Notes under the pieces: generated by a model
Database searches by the model: none
What the model was told of the DNA's origin: nothing
What the model saw: only the letters and a program-made list of their open reading frames with translations
Shown here: positions 24,969 through 34,186 of the stretch, in pieces
Position numbering within the stretch: position 1 is the stretch's first letter
Layout of the letters: every line of letters starts with the position of its first letter
Source: Prevotella sp. UBA2809
GTDB taxonomy: Bacteria; Bacteroidota; Bacteroidia; Bacteroidales; Bacteroidaceae
DNA length: 64,000 nt
Assembly: GCA_002351725.1 (NCBI GenBank)
Contig: DEHD01000025.1
Coordinates: 188,353-252,352, forward strand
Reading direction: 5' to 3'
Position numbers and translations under genes: made by a program

Positions 24969-26077
24969 GTTTTGACGAGGTAATAGGACAGAAAGAGGCT
25001 GAGGAGCGACTGAAGCAGCTGGTGAAGGAAGAACGACTTCCACACGCACTGATGCTGTGCGGACCACAGGGATGCGGAAAGCTACCACTAGCGGTGGCAT
25101 TCGGCTGCTATCTGCTTGACAACGGCACGCCATCGGCTAAGGCCATGCTGGCCAAGCTGGAGCACCCCGACCTGCACTTTACCTACCCTACCATAAAACT
25201 ACCATCGATGAGCGCCGAGCACAAACCCGTGAGCGACGACTTTGCCAAAGAGTGGCACGAACTGGTGATGGGCGGACTCTACTTCACCATGGAGGAATGG
25301 ATGGCGGCTATGGGCGGCGAAAACCAGCAGGCCATAATAACCGCCGGCGAGAGCGACGACCTGGTAAGGAAACTGAGTCTGAAATCGAGTCAGGGTGGAT
25401 ATAAGGTAAGCATAGTATGGTTGCCCGAGCGCATGAACATAGAGTGCGCCAACAAACTGCTGAAGCTGATTGAGGAGCCACCAAGTCAGACGGTGTTCAT
25501 AATGGTGAGCGAGGAGCCCGACAAGCTGCTTGAGACTATACGCAGCCGTGTGCAGAGAATAGACATTAAGAAGATAGACAACGAGGACATAGAGCAAGCG
25601 CTGATAGAGCAGCGCGGCATAAGCCCAGAGGATGCTCACCGCATAGCCCGACTTGCCAACGGCAACTGGATGAAGGCTCTTGACGAGCTACAGGTGGGTT
25701 CGGAAAACGAGATGTTCCTCGATATGTATATAATGCTGATGCGTCTGGCCTACCAGCGTAAGATTAAGGATCTGCGCAAGTGGAGCGACCAGATGGCTAA
25801 CATGGGACGTGAGAAGCAGAAGAGATGGCTTACATTCTTTATGCGCATGACCCGCGAGAACTTTATGTATAACTTCGGCGACGAGGAACTGGTATATATG
25901 ACTCAACGCGAGGAGGATTTTGCCAAGAACTTCGCACGCTTTGTGAACGAGAAGAACATTCTGCCAATATGCGATCTGGCTAACTTAGCAATACGCGACA
26001 TAGGACAGAACGCCAACGGAAAGATAGTGTTCTTTGACTTTGCACTACAGATGATAGTACTACTTTTACAGAATTAA
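24965..26077 (+). CDS. holB: DNA polymerase III delta' subunit
   Basis: From the ATG inside the metF stop (24965) the protein has 370 residues. It is an AAA+ clamp-loader subunit: D-E-V-I-G-Q-K-E-A at the N-terminus, then P-H-A-L-M-L-C-G-P-Q-G-C-G-K, E-x-x-N-x-L-L-K-L-I-E-E-P and S-R-V-Q-R. The Walker A lysine is followed by Leu-Pro rather than Thr/Ser, consistent with the non-ATPase role of delta'. Longer upstream starts (24818) lie inside metF and are rejected. Confidence 0.88.
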   Translation: MSFDEVIGQKEAEERLKQLVKEERLPHALMLCGPQGCGKLPLAVAFGCYLLDNGTPSAKAMLAKLEHPDLHFTYPTIKLPSMSAEHKPVSDDFAKEWHELVMGGLYFTMEEWMAAMGGENQQAIITAGESDDLVRKLSLKSSQGGYKVSIVWLPERMNIECANKLLKLIEEPPSQTVFIMVSEEPDKLLETIRSRVQRIDIKKIDNEDIEQALIEQRGISPEDAHRIARLANGNWMKALDELQVGSENEMFLDMYIMLMRLAYQRKIKDLRKWSDQMANMGREKQKRWLTFFMRMTRENFMYNFGDEELVYMTQREEDFAKNFARFVNEKNILPICDLANLAIRDIGQNANGKIVFFDFALQMIVLLLQN

Positions 26078-26090
26078 ACATTAAATAGAT

Positions 26091-27233
26091 ATGGCTGAGA
26101 ATACGAATGAACATACAGTAAGAATTGGCTGCGACCGAGGATTGTGCCACCAGGCTGTGGGACGACAGGACAAGCAGCTGAACACTTACGACTGGCTTGC
26201 CGACGTGCCGGGAAACCCAAGCACCACCGATCTGGTTGAGGTGCAGTTCAAGCATACACGTAAGGGATACTACCACAACGTGAACAACCTGGACCTGAAG
26301 AAGGGCGACATTGTGGCCGTAGAAGCAAGTCCCGGTCACGACATAGGTGTGGTTACACTTACCGGCCGACTGGTAAAGCTGCAGCTTAAGAAGGTGAACA
26401 TAAAATCGCCCGACGACATAAAGCGCGTGTATCGCATAGCACGCCCTAACGACCTTGAGAAGTGGCACGAGGCTCAGGCTCGCGAGCACTCAACAATGAT
26501 TGAAAGCCGTAAGATAGCCAAGGGTCTCGGTCTGGACATGAAGATAGGCGACGTGGAGTATCAGGGTGATGGAAACAAGGCCATCTTCTACTACATCGCC
26601 GATGAGCGCGTTGACTTCCGCCAGCTGATTAAGGACTTGGCACAGGCATTCCACGTGCGTATCGAGATGAAGCAGATTGGTGCCCGACAGGAGGCTGGAC
26701 GCATCGGAGGTACCGGTCCTTGCGGCCGCGAGCTGTGCTGCGCCACATGGATGAAGAACTTCTCGAGCGTTAGCACCAACGCCGCACGATTCCAGGATAT
26801 TTCGCTTAACCCACAGAAGCTGGCCGGTATGTGTGCCAAGCTGAAATGCTGTTTGAACTACGAGGTTGACGACTATATCGAGGCAAGCAAGAATCTGCCT
26901 GGTAAGGAGATTACACTGATGACTCAGGACGGCGAATATCACTTATTCAAGAGCGACATTCTGGCTGGGCTGTGCACCTACTCTACCGACAAGAACATTG
27001 CCGCCAATCTTGAGACTATCACCGCCGAGCGCGCCAAGGAGATTATCGAGATGAACAAGCGCGGCGAGAAGCCCGTATCGCTTGAACACAACGAGGGTAA
27101 AAAGAAGGAGGAGAAACCACATATCGACTTGGCTGGTGGCGACATCAGCCGATTTGACAAGGCCAAGAAGAAGAAAAAGAAGAAAAACAAGAACAACCGT
27201 CCGAACGACAAGAAGGAAGCAAAGGATGCGTAA
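26091..27233 (+). CDS. ricT: PSP1-domain protein, RicT (YaaT)-like
   Basis: This 380-residue protein has the PSP1 domain with the cysteine pattern of RicT, the Fe-S-containing partner in the Bacillus Y complex that supports RNase Y: C-G-R-E-L-C-C near residue 216 and C-A-K-L-K-C-C-L-N-Y-E near 247. The N-terminal C-D-R-G-L-C-H is additional. The last 25 residues are a Lys-rich tail encoded by AAG/AAA runs, suggesting RNA contact. It sits between holB and gldH, as commonly in Bacteroidetes. Function in this phylum is inferred by family only. Confidence 0.85.
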   Translation: MAENTNEHTVRIGCDRGLCHQAVGRQDKQLNTYDWLADVPGNPSTTDLVEVQFKHTRKGYYHNVNNLDLKKGDIVAVEASPGHDIGVVTLTGRLVKLQLKKVNIKSPDDIKRVYRIARPNDLEKWHEAQAREHSTMIESRKIAKGLGLDMKIGDVEYQGDGNKAIFYYIADERVDFRQLIKDLAQAFHVRIEMKQIGARQEAGRIGGTGPCGRELCCATWMKNFSSVSTNAARFQDISLNPQKLAGMCAKLKCCLNYEVDDYIEASKNLPGKEITLMTQDGEYHLFKSDILAGLCTYSTDKNIAANLETITAERAKEIIEMNKRGEKPVSLEHNEGKKKEEKPHIDLAGGDISRFDKAKKKKKKKNKNNRPNDKKEAKDA

Positions 27234-27690
27234 TAAGGCAAAGATATTTATACTCGCGGTTGCAGGCTTGCTATTGGCGGCCTGCAATCAGGGTGTGATA
27301 TACAACCACTACGAGCACGTGGACAACGACGGATGGGAGCGCAACGACACAATGCACTTCTACGTACCTGCCGTAAAAGAGGCTGGCAGCTATCGCCAGC
27401 AGCTGATGCTGCGCACAGATAACTCTATGCCATTCCTAAGCCTCAGCGTGGTGGTTGAGCAGGACATCTTTCCCAGCGGCATGAAACTGAGAAAGCGCAT
27501 AGAGTGCCCGCTGATAGAGAAGAACGGACGCGTGATGGGAAAAGGCATAAGCTGCTACCAATATAGCTTTAATCTGGACGACGTTGAGCTATACGAGGGC
27601 GACTCGCTTCATGTTTACGTGATGCACCACATGAAGCGCGAGACCATGCCGGGAATAACCGACGTGGGAATGGAATTGATTAAGAAGTAA
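27226..27690 (+). CDS. gldH: gliding motility lipoprotein GldH
   Basis: The 154-residue lipoprotein starts at ATG 27226, overlapping the end of the PSP1 gene by 8 bases. The signal sequence ends in a lipobox L-L-L-A-A-C (Cys about 20), followed by N-Q-G-V-I-Y-N-H-Y-E-H-V. Family members have a conserved W near 34 and a C-terminal beta domain. GldH is linked to gliding and type IX secretion in flavobacteria but is also kept in non-gliding Bacteroidales, where its role is unclear. It converges on rodA with 4 bases between. Confidence 0.88.
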   Translation: MRNKAKIFILAVAGLLLAACNQGVIYNHYEHVDNDGWERNDTMHFYVPAVKEAGSYRQQLMLRTDNSMPFLSLSVVVEQDIFPSGMKLRKRIECPLIEKNGRVMGKGISCYQYSFNLDDVELYEGDSLHVYVMHHMKRETMPGITDVGMELIKK

Positions 27691-27694
27691 GAGA

Positions 27695-29170
27695 TTAGTT
27701 GTGCAGCAGGTTGCGGCCGGCATCGATACGGAGGAAGATGAACAGCAACAGCGTGAATCCCCACAACGATGAGCCTCCGTAGCTGAAGAACGGCAAAGGA
27801 ATACCGATTACCGGGGTAAGGCCAAGAACCATACCCACATTGATAAACACATGGAATAAAAATACACTTACTACACAATAGCCGTAGACTCGGCCAAAAC
27901 GATGCACTTGTCGCTCAGCAAGGTGTATCAGTCGCCATATCAATGCAAGGAACAACAGCAATACTCCGGCAGAACCCACAAAGCCTTCTTCCTCGCCAAC
28001 GGTGCAGAAGATGAAGTCGGTATCCTGCTCGGGCACATATTTGAGCTTGGTCTGGGTGCCGTTAAGGAATCCCTTACCCTGAAGACCGCCCGAGCCAATG
28101 GCAATCTCACTCTGATGCACGTTATAACCAGCACCCTTCAGGTCTTCTTCAAGACCGAGCAGCACGTTGATACGTACACGCTGGTGGGGCTCAAGCACGT
28201 GGTTAAGTCCGTAGTCGGCCACATTATAGAACAGCAGCGAACCGAGCGCAAAAGCCGTAATCCAAAGATAGTTGCGGAAACGTGTGGCGAGGAAACGGTA
28301 GAGCAGATAGAATATCATGCCCGCACACAGAATCATCTCGATGATGTTGACATCGAATGGGATAATGAAAAAGGCAAATATCAATGCTATGATTGTGACT
28401 CCAAGGCCGATAAGCACCATGCGGATGGTGTCGCGCTTATCGTTGCAATACACAAAGACAAGCCCGGCCGAGAATATCTGGACAAGCATCAGCACGGCAA
28501 ACTTTCCTATCGAGGTGGGCGTTATGCCCATCATGACATCGGCAAAGCGTATGCCCACAACAAAGTAGACCACCATAGCCACACCTGTGAACAGGATGCT
28601 GCCCGGCATTCCCTCGCGATAGAGCATAAGGAAGAACGAGAGATAAACAAGTGCAGAACCCGTCTCACGCTGCATGACGATGAACAGCATGGGTATGAAT
28701 ATCACAGCAAGGGTAAGACCGAAGTCCTTCCACTTGCCTATGTTGAATCCGTAGGTATTCATCAATTTGGCAAGCGCCAAAGCCGTGGCAAACTTAGCAA
28801 ACTCGGCGGGTTGTAATCGTATGGGGCCAAGCACAAGCCACGATCGGGAGCCCTTGATGCTATGCGGATTGAATATGGTTCCGAACAGCAGTATTAGCAT
28901 CACGCCGAATATGATGTAGGCAAACATGTCGAGATAGCGGTCGTCGAGCATAAGGATTACGAATCCAAGCACGATGGATGTGCCGATCCACACAATCTGC
29001 ATGCCCGAACGTGTGTCGAGGCTGAACAGATCGGTTTCGCCATAGCTGTAGCTGGCACCACACACACTAACCCATCCGAAGGTGAGCAGGGCGATGTAGA
29101 TGATGATCGTCCAATAGTCGAGTGAGCGGATTACTCCTTTTTCCTTTCTGTTACCTATCGCCTGCACCAT
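27695..29170 (-). CDS. rodA: rod shape-determining peptidoglycan polymerase RodA
   Basis: The 491-residue SEDS-family glycosyltransferase has about ten to twelve membrane helices. It shows R-S-L-D-Y-W at the N-terminus, G-S-R-S-W-L-V-L-G-P-I-R-L-Q-P-A-E-F-A-K in the large loop and P-L-P-F-F-S-Y-G-G-S-S near the end. It is longer than E. coli RodA because of extra helices in the middle, as is usual in Bacteroidetes. It overlaps mrdA by 20 bases and is last in the operon. Confidence 0.95.
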   Translation of the reverse strand: MVQAIGNRKEKGVIRSLDYWTIIIYIALLTFGWVSVCGASYSYGETDLFSLDTRSGMQIVWIGTSIVLGFVILMLDDRYLDMFAYIIFGVMLILLFGTIFNPHSIKGSRSWLVLGPIRLQPAEFAKFATALALAKLMNTYGFNIGKWKDFGLTLAVIFIPMLFIVMQRETGSALVYLSFFLMLYREGMPGSILFTGVAMVVYFVVGIRFADVMMGITPTSIGKFAVLMLVQIFSAGLVFVYCNDKRDTIRMVLIGLGVTIIALIFAFFIIPFDVNIIEMILCAGMIFYLLYRFLATRFRNYLWITAFALGSLLFYNVADYGLNHVLEPHQRVRINVLLGLEEDLKGAGYNVHQSEIAIGSGGLQGKGFLNGTQTKLKYVPEQDTDFIFCTVGEEEGFVGSAGVLLLFLALIWRLIHLAERQVHRFGRVYGYCVVSVFLFHVFINVGMVLGLTPVIGIPLPFFSYGGSSLWGFTLLLFIFLRIDAGRNLLHN

Positions 29171-31010
29171 ATGCTATTCTGCGTTCCTGAATGCCGCGAG
29201 CCTTTGCCTCGCTGGCCTCAGATAGTTTTCCTTTCAAGTATTTCTCCATTATCAAGCCGCCGATGGGCACACCGTAGGTGGCACCCCATCCACCGTTCTC
29301 AACATAAACGGCAACAGCTATCTTAGGGTTGTCCATAGGTGCAAAGCCCATGAACACCGAGTGGTCATGACCGCGGTTCTGGGCGGTACCAGTCTTTCCG
29401 CACGCCATAAAATCGTATTTGCTAAGCTCGTGGCAGGTACCTCCGAGCACAGATGAGCGCATGCCCTGAACAACATAGTCGTAGGCCTCGCGACTTGCCT
29501 TGGTGTAGTGCTTGCGTGTAAAGGCGGTGTCGAGGGGCTCGCCCTGAACCTGCTTCACTACGTGAGGCACGTAGAAGTAACCACGATTGGCTATTGTGGC
29601 ACCAAGGTTTGCTATCTGCAGCGGTGTGGCGTTAACCTCACCCTGTCCGATGGCAATTGATATGATGGTGAGTCCGTTCCACGAACCCTTATAAGCCTTA
29701 TCATAGAACATGGCGTTAGGGATAAGTCCGCGCTTCTCGCCCGGGAGGTCGATACCAAGGCGGTATCCGAATCCCATAGAAACCATATAGTCGCGCCATG
29801 TATTCATGGCGTTCTGAACAGAACCGTATTTGCTGACGTTGGTATTTATCATGTGATAAAGTCCCCAGCAGAAGTATCCGTTGCACGATGTGCTAAGTGC
29901 GGGCACAAGTGGCAATGGTGCAGCATGGCCGTGACAGCCTACGTGCAAGCCCTTGAAGTTGAATCCGTGAGCACAAGGATACATGGTGTGCGAGTTGATG
30001 ATTCCCTCGGTCATAAACGTCAGTCCCTGAGTGGTCTTGAACGTTGAGCCAGGAGGATACTGTCCCATGATGGCACGGTTAAGCAGCGGTTTCCACACAT
30101 CCTGCTGCAAGGCGCGGTGGTTCTTACTACGCATACGACCCACCATCTGTCGAGGATCGTAGGTAGGCGATGAAACCATACACAGCACCTCGCCCGTAGA
30201 TGGTTCGATAGCCACGATAGCACCTATCTTACCCTCCATCAGTCGCTCGCCAAGTGCCTGAAGTTCGGCATCAATACCAAGTGTGAGGTTCTTACCGGGG
30301 ATGGCTCGCTGGTCGAGGGCTCCATTCTGATAGCGGCCCTGAATACGTCCGTGAGCATCGCGCAGCAGTATCTGTATACCCTTCTGTCCACGCAACTGCT
30401 TCTCGTACGAGCGCTCAATACCGAGCTTTCCGATGTAGTCGCCGGGCTGGTAGTAGTCGTCCTCCTCGATATCAGCTGGCGATACCTCAGCCACATCGCC
30501 AAGCACATGGGCACCCATATTATAGGTATACTGGCGAACACTACGCTTCTGGATGTAGAAACCGGGGAAACGGTACATCTTCTCCTGGAACACGCTGAAA
30601 TCCTTATCGCTAAGCTGACTCATGAAGAGCTGCTCGGTGAATCGTGAGTAACCGGGATTCTTGTTGCGGTCTTTCATCGTGGCCATGCGGCGGTCGAACT
30701 CCTCGCGGCTGATGCCTAAGGCCTCGCAGAAATCAAGTGTATCAAGGCGGTCCTTCATCTCGTTCATCACCACCATAATATCGTACGAGGGCTGATTGTA
30801 AACCATCAGCTTGCCCGTGCGATCCAAGATGGCACCGCGCGATGGGTATTCTATCTTCTTAAGAAAAGCGTTCGAGTCGGCACTCTTCTTGTAGTCGTCG
30901 CTGGTAATCTGAAGCATAAAGAGACGCACGATGTAGATGAACACAATCAATGCGGCCACTCCACCAATCACATATTTGCGGTATTCAAGATCGTAATCCT
31001 TCTGCTTCAC
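29151..31010 (-). CDS. mrdA: penicillin-binding protein 2 (elongasome transpeptidase)
   Basis: The 619-residue class B PBP has one N-terminal membrane helix (residues 14-34), a dimerisation domain, and a transpeptidase domain with S-T-F-K (Ser322), S-C-N (375-377) and K-T-G (539-541). It crosslinks side-wall peptidoglycan with RodA. The start is GTG at 31010 in a GTGA overlap with the mreD stop. Length is normal. Confidence 0.95.
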   Translation of the reverse strand: MKQKDYDLEYRKYVIGGVAALIVFIYIVRLFMLQITSDDYKKSADSNAFLKKIEYPSRGAILDRTGKLMVYNQPSYDIMVVMNEMKDRLDTLDFCEALGISREEFDRRMATMKDRNKNPGYSRFTEQLFMSQLSDKDFSVFQEKMYRFPGFYIQKRSVRQYTYNMGAHVLGDVAEVSPADIEEDDYYQPGDYIGKLGIERSYEKQLRGQKGIQILLRDAHGRIQGRYQNGALDQRAIPGKNLTLGIDAELQALGERLMEGKIGAIVAIEPSTGEVLCMVSSPTYDPRQMVGRMRSKNHRALQQDVWKPLLNRAIMGQYPPGSTFKTTQGLTFMTEGIINSHTMYPCAHGFNFKGLHVGCHGHAAPLPLVPALSTSCNGYFCWGLYHMINTNVSKYGSVQNAMNTWRDYMVSMGFGYRLGIDLPGEKRGLIPNAMFYDKAYKGSWNGLTIISIAIGQGEVNATPLQIANLGATIANRGYFYVPHVVKQVQGEPLDTAFTRKHYTKASREAYDYVVQGMRSSVLGGTCHELSKYDFMACGKTGTAQNRGHDHSVFMGFAPMDNPKIAVAVYVENGGWGATYGVPIGGLIMEKYLKGKLSEASEAKARGIQERRIAYGAGDR

Positions 31011-31507
31011 CTGCTTCTAACACTTTCAATCGCTAATATCAGCACCATGGTTAGCACGGCACTCACCAGCGAACGCGCCAACCACATCAATATATCAAAG
31101 AAATTAAATGTCTCGATAGCAAAAAACAGTATACAATACAAAGCTGTAATGAATCCGCTAAGCGTGGCAAACTTACTGAATCCCAGTGTCTTGATCGAGG
31201 CAGCAAGGTCTTCGGCCGAATCGCGCGGAGCAATCAGATTCATAAGGTAGCATTGTGCCAGTCCGGCAATGGTCATCACACTCGAAGCCAAGCCAGGGGT
31301 GTTCGAGAAGATGTCGATAAGCAGTCCCAACAGGAAACACGACACCAGCACAAGCCACTTGGGGAAGTTGCGGCGGAAGGTGATGGCAAAGTAGACGTAA
31401 AGCAGCGGTGTGCCAACGCCAAGGAAGTGCACATGGTTCAGGATAAGCACCTGAGCCACAAGCAGTGAAACGAACATCACCAATCGGTTTACCAGTTCTA
31501 TCTTCAT
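31007..31507 (-). CDS. mreD: rod shape-determining protein MreD
   Basis: This 166-residue integral membrane protein has five to six helices. It is placed between mreC and mrdA as in other rod operons. Family sequence conservation is low; the call rests on size, hydrophobicity and position. Confidence 0.85.
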   Translation of the reverse strand: MKIELVNRLVMFVSLLVAQVLILNHVHFLGVGTPLLYVYFAITFRRNFPKWLVLVSCFLLGLLIDIFSNTPGLASSVMTIAGLAQCYLMNLIAPRDSAEDLAASIKTLGFSKFATLSGFITALYCILFFAIETFNFFDILMWLARSLVSAVLTMVLILAIESVRSR

Positions 31508-31515
31508 CTTCTTAA

Positions 31516-32385
31516 CTATTGACGCTGTTTGAAACTAATCGAGTCGCGTGCAGCCTGCATAAGTGCGGCGCGTTCGGCTATACTCTTATCGCTTATAACC
31601 ACCACATCGCGCACATTGCCAAAGTCGGTACTCAGGCGCACCTTGAGTTTATACGACAGTCCGTCGCTCGAATTGTAGACCTGCTCAATCTTACCCACCT
31701 GAACACCAGAGGGGAAGATTGACGAGAATCCGCTGGTAACCATCCACTCGCCAAGCTTAAACTTAGCATGGCGGGGCACATCCTCTACATAGGCCACCGA
31801 CGGGTCGCCGCCATACCAGTGAAGATAACCGAAGTATCCGCGACCGCGAATGGCACAACTGATGCGCGATGATGCAGCGTTAAGGGCAGAGATTACTACC
31901 GAGTAGTGATCGCTAACCAGATAGACAACGCCTACAATACCGTTACCGCAAGCCACTCCCATGTCGGGCTCTACTCCATCCTTGCGTCCCTTATCGATAG
32001 TGATAAGGTTCTCAAGCTTGTGTATCGAATTCTCTACAACCTTGGCCTGTATCAGCTTATACTGACTAAGGAATTCAAGTTCTTTGAGTTCGGCAGCTGT
32101 AGTATCCTTTGTTGCCTCGGCATAAAGTCGGCGCAACTGGTCGAGCTGTCGCTCCTGATATAGGTTACGCATAGTGAGTTCCTCGTTCTCTTTTGCCATC
32201 GAAAGGTATGCGGTCATCTTGCTCTCCAGCTCGTAAACCTTACCAGCCACGGCGCTGGCGCTTGAGAACCACACACTGCCCTGATAGCTGTTGTACTGAA
32301 ACAACAGAACAACACTGACTACTTCCAACAGTATGAAAACTAGCCAGTGGTGATACTTGTAGAGGAAATCCAGCAGATTGCGCAT
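31516..32385 (-). CDS. mreC: rod shape-determining protein MreC
   Basis: The 289-residue protein has one N-terminal membrane helix (residues about 14-32), a coiled coil (about 48-95, E/L/R rich), and a beta-rich periplasmic domain containing I-D-K-G-R-K-D-G-V-E-P-D-M-G-V and a late W-M-V-T-S-G. It links MreB filaments to the periplasmic synthases. It is 11 bases downstream of mreB. Confidence 0.93.
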   Translation of the reverse strand: MRNLLDFLYKYHHWLVFILLEVVSVVLLFQYNSYQGSVWFSSASAVAGKVYELESKMTAYLSMAKENEELTMRNLYQERQLDQLRRLYAEATKDTTAAELKELEFLSQYKLIQAKVVENSIHKLENLITIDKGRKDGVEPDMGVACGNGIVGVVYLVSDHYSVVISALNAASSRISCAIRGRGYFGYLHWYGGDPSVAYVEDVPRHAKFKLGEWMVTSGFSSIFPSGVQVGKIEQVYNSSDGLSYKLKVRLSTDFGNVRDVVVISDKSIAERAALMQAARDSISFKQRQ

Positions 32386-32396
32386 TCCCTATTTCT

Positions 32397-33419
32397 TTAT
32401 CTCATCAAGAAATTAAAACGATCAATATTCTTCAGTGCGATGCCGGCACCCTTTGCCACGCTGTGGAGGGGATCCTCGGGCACGTGGAATGGAATGTGCA
32501 TCTTATCGGTGAGACGCTTGTCGAGACCACGCAGCAGAGCGCCACCACCTGAGAGGTAGATACCGTTCTTGACGATATCGGCATACAGCTCTGGTGGAGT
32601 ATTCTCGAGTGCAGAAAGCACAGCGTTCTCAATCTTAGCTACGGTCTTATCGAGACAGTGAGCAATCTCCTGATAACATACAGGAACCTCCATAGGCAGG
32701 GCTGTGATACGGTTTGGTCCGTGAACGATAAAGTCCTCAGGAGCCTCATCACCAAGGTCGGTAAGAGCCGAACCTACGTTAATCTTAATACGCTCAGCCA
32801 TACGCTCAGAAACCTTAACGTTGTGCTGACGGTACATATATTCCTGGATATCGGCTGTAAGATCGTCACCAGCGGTACGTATAGAGTTGTTTGATACGAT
32901 ACCACCCAATGAGATAACAGCAATCTCGGTAGAACCACCACCGATGTCAACAATCATGTTACCCTCTGGTGCCTCAACATCGATACCGATACCGATAGCA
33001 GCAGCCATAGGCTCGAAAATCAGGTAAACATCACGGCCATCGGCATGCTCAGCAGAGTCGCGAACGGCACGCAGCTCTACTTCGGTAGAACCTGAAGGAA
33101 CACCAATCACCATACGCAGTGAAGGTGAGAACAGACGGCTTCCTGTGTGAACCATCTTAATAAGACCACGCATCATCTGCTCGCATGCAGAGAAGTCGGC
33201 AATCACACCATCGCGAAGAGGGCGAATGGTACGAATGTTCTCGTGAGTCTTCTCATACATCATCTTCGCCTCATTACCAACTGCAATCATCTTGTCGGTA
33301 CGGCGATCCAAAGCAACAACCGATGGCTCGTCAACCACAATCTTATCATCGCTGATGATAATGGTATTGGCGGTACCAAGGTCCATTGCTATTTCCTGTA
33401 CGAAACTAAAAAATCCCAT
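32397..33419 (-). CDS. mreB: rod shape-determining actin homologue MreB
   Basis: The 340-residue actin-fold ATPase has M-D-L-G-T-A-N-T at the N-terminus (phosphate 1), D-I-G-G-G-S-T-E-I-A (phosphate 2) near 164, and L-S-G-G-G-A-L-L-R-G (adenosine) near 291. It is the first gene of the shape operon proper, 106 bases after the one-domain purH, with a large imperfect hairpin between. Confidence 0.97.
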   Translation of the reverse strand: MGFFSFVQEIAMDLGTANTIIISDDKIVVDEPSVVALDRRTDKMIAVGNEAKMMYEKTHENIRTIRPLRDGVIADFSACEQMMRGLIKMVHTGSRLFSPSLRMVIGVPSGSTEVELRAVRDSAEHADGRDVYLIFEPMAAAIGIGIDVEAPEGNMIVDIGGGSTEIAVISLGGIVSNNSIRTAGDDLTADIQEYMYRQHNVKVSERMAERIKINVGSALTDLGDEAPEDFIVHGPNRITALPMEVPVCYQEIAHCLDKTVAKIENAVLSALENTPPELYADIVKNGIYLSGGGALLRGLDKRLTDKMHIPFHVPEDPLHSVAKGAGIALKNIDRFNFLMR

Positions 33420-33446
33420 TATTTTTATTCTTTTATATTTATCTTA

Positions 33447-33519
33447 GCAACGGACTACAGGACTTAAGGACTTTTTCTTTTTAGGATTAATCAGTCCTGT
33501 TAGTCCTGTTGTCCGTTGC
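33447..33519. repeat. long imperfect hairpin between purH domain gene and mreB
   Basis: GCAACGGAC (33447-33455) pairs exactly with GTCCGTTGC (33511-33519), and inside it the ACAGGACT and AGGACT blocks pair with AGTCCTGT and AGTCCT, giving about 23 paired bases. On the transcribed minus strand no T-run follows, so it is not a standard terminator. It may be an RNA-processing or attenuation structure, or a REP-like repeat. Confidence 0.7.
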
Positions 33520-33525
33520 AAATTA

Positions 33526-34128
33526 TTACTTTGCGGTTTTCACAAACCAACCGTTGATAGCAGTATCGTAGTGGCTGCTTACGCCGAAAGCACGGGTAGC
33601 AAACATACGACGATCCTCTATATCAGTCTGAGCACCCTTCTTGTTCAGGATGTCAAGCAGAACGCTGTACTCAGCCTTGCTTGGAACGATAACTACATCC
33701 TTGAAGTTCTTTGCTCCGGCACGGATAAGTGAGATACCACCTATATCAATCTTCTCAATGATGTCAGCCTCGCTAGCACCACTTGCTACGGTCTGCTCAA
33801 ATGGATAAAGGTCTACGATAACCAAGTCGATCTCAGGAATCTCATACTTCTTCATCTGCTCCTGATCGCCCTCATTGTCACGACGTCCCAGAATACCTCC
33901 AAACACCTTTGGATGCAGAGTCTTTACACGTCCACCCAGAATTGATGGATAGGTTGTAACGTCCTCTACCTTCTGACACTCGTAGCCGAGTGACTCAATA
34001 AACTGCTGTGTACCACCAGTAGACAGGAACTTTACACCTTCTTCATTCAGCTTCTTCAAAAGCTCATCCAGTCCGTCCTTGTGGAAAACACTCACCAAAG
34101 CGGTCTTAATTCTCTTACTTTCAGCCAT
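33526..34128 (-). CDS. purH: stand-alone IMP cyclohydrolase (N-terminal PurH domain only)
   Basis: The 200 residues match the IMP cyclohydrolase (MGS-like) half of bifunctional PurH: S-T-G-G-T-Q at about 37, V-K-T-L-H-P-K-V-F-G-G-I-L at 67-79, D-L-Y-P-F near 105 and D-I-G-G-I-S-L-I-R-A-G-A-K-N at 127-140. The protein stops at the domain boundary (Y-D-T-A-I-N-G-W-F), so the AICAR-formyltransferase half (about 300 residues in full-length PurH) is absent. It closes the purine ring of FAICAR to IMP; the formyl step must be supplied elsewhere. A clean end without a nearby remnant argues for a real split gene, not a frameshift. Confidence 0.85.
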   Translation of the reverse strand: MAESKRIKTALVSVFHKDGLDELLKKLNEEGVKFLSTGGTQQFIESLGYECQKVEDVTTYPSILGGRVKTLHPKVFGGILGRRDNEGDQEQMKKYEIPEIDLVIVDLYPFEQTVASGASEADIIEKIDIGGISLIRAGAKNFKDVVIVPSKAEYSVLLDILNKKGAQTDIEDRRMFATRAFGVSSHYDTAINGWFVKTAK

Positions 34129-34168
34129 TTTTTAATCTTATAACGTTATAATAAATCAAATTTGGCTG

Positions 34169-34176
34169 CAAAGGTA
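34169..34176 (-). promoter_or_regulatory. -7 promoter element of the purH-mre operon
   Basis: The minus-strand sequence TACCTTTG lies about 40 bases before the ATG of the IMP cyclohydrolase gene. Just downstream in the leader is a perfect 14-base palindrome TTATAACGTTATAA (34138-34151), a possible operator. Confidence 0.5.
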
Positions 34177-34186
34177 CAAAAAGAAA

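Noticed and set aside
24965..25110. Altered Walker A of the delta' subunit (K followed by Leu) as a possible mutation
   Set aside because: Delta' subunits are commonly non-ATPase, so the change is expected for the family.
27902..28816. 304-codon plus-strand open frame opposite rodA
   Set aside because: It is antisense to a clear SEDS-family gene; composition is low-complexity His/Glu/Lys with no domain, a mirror of hydrophobic rodA codons.
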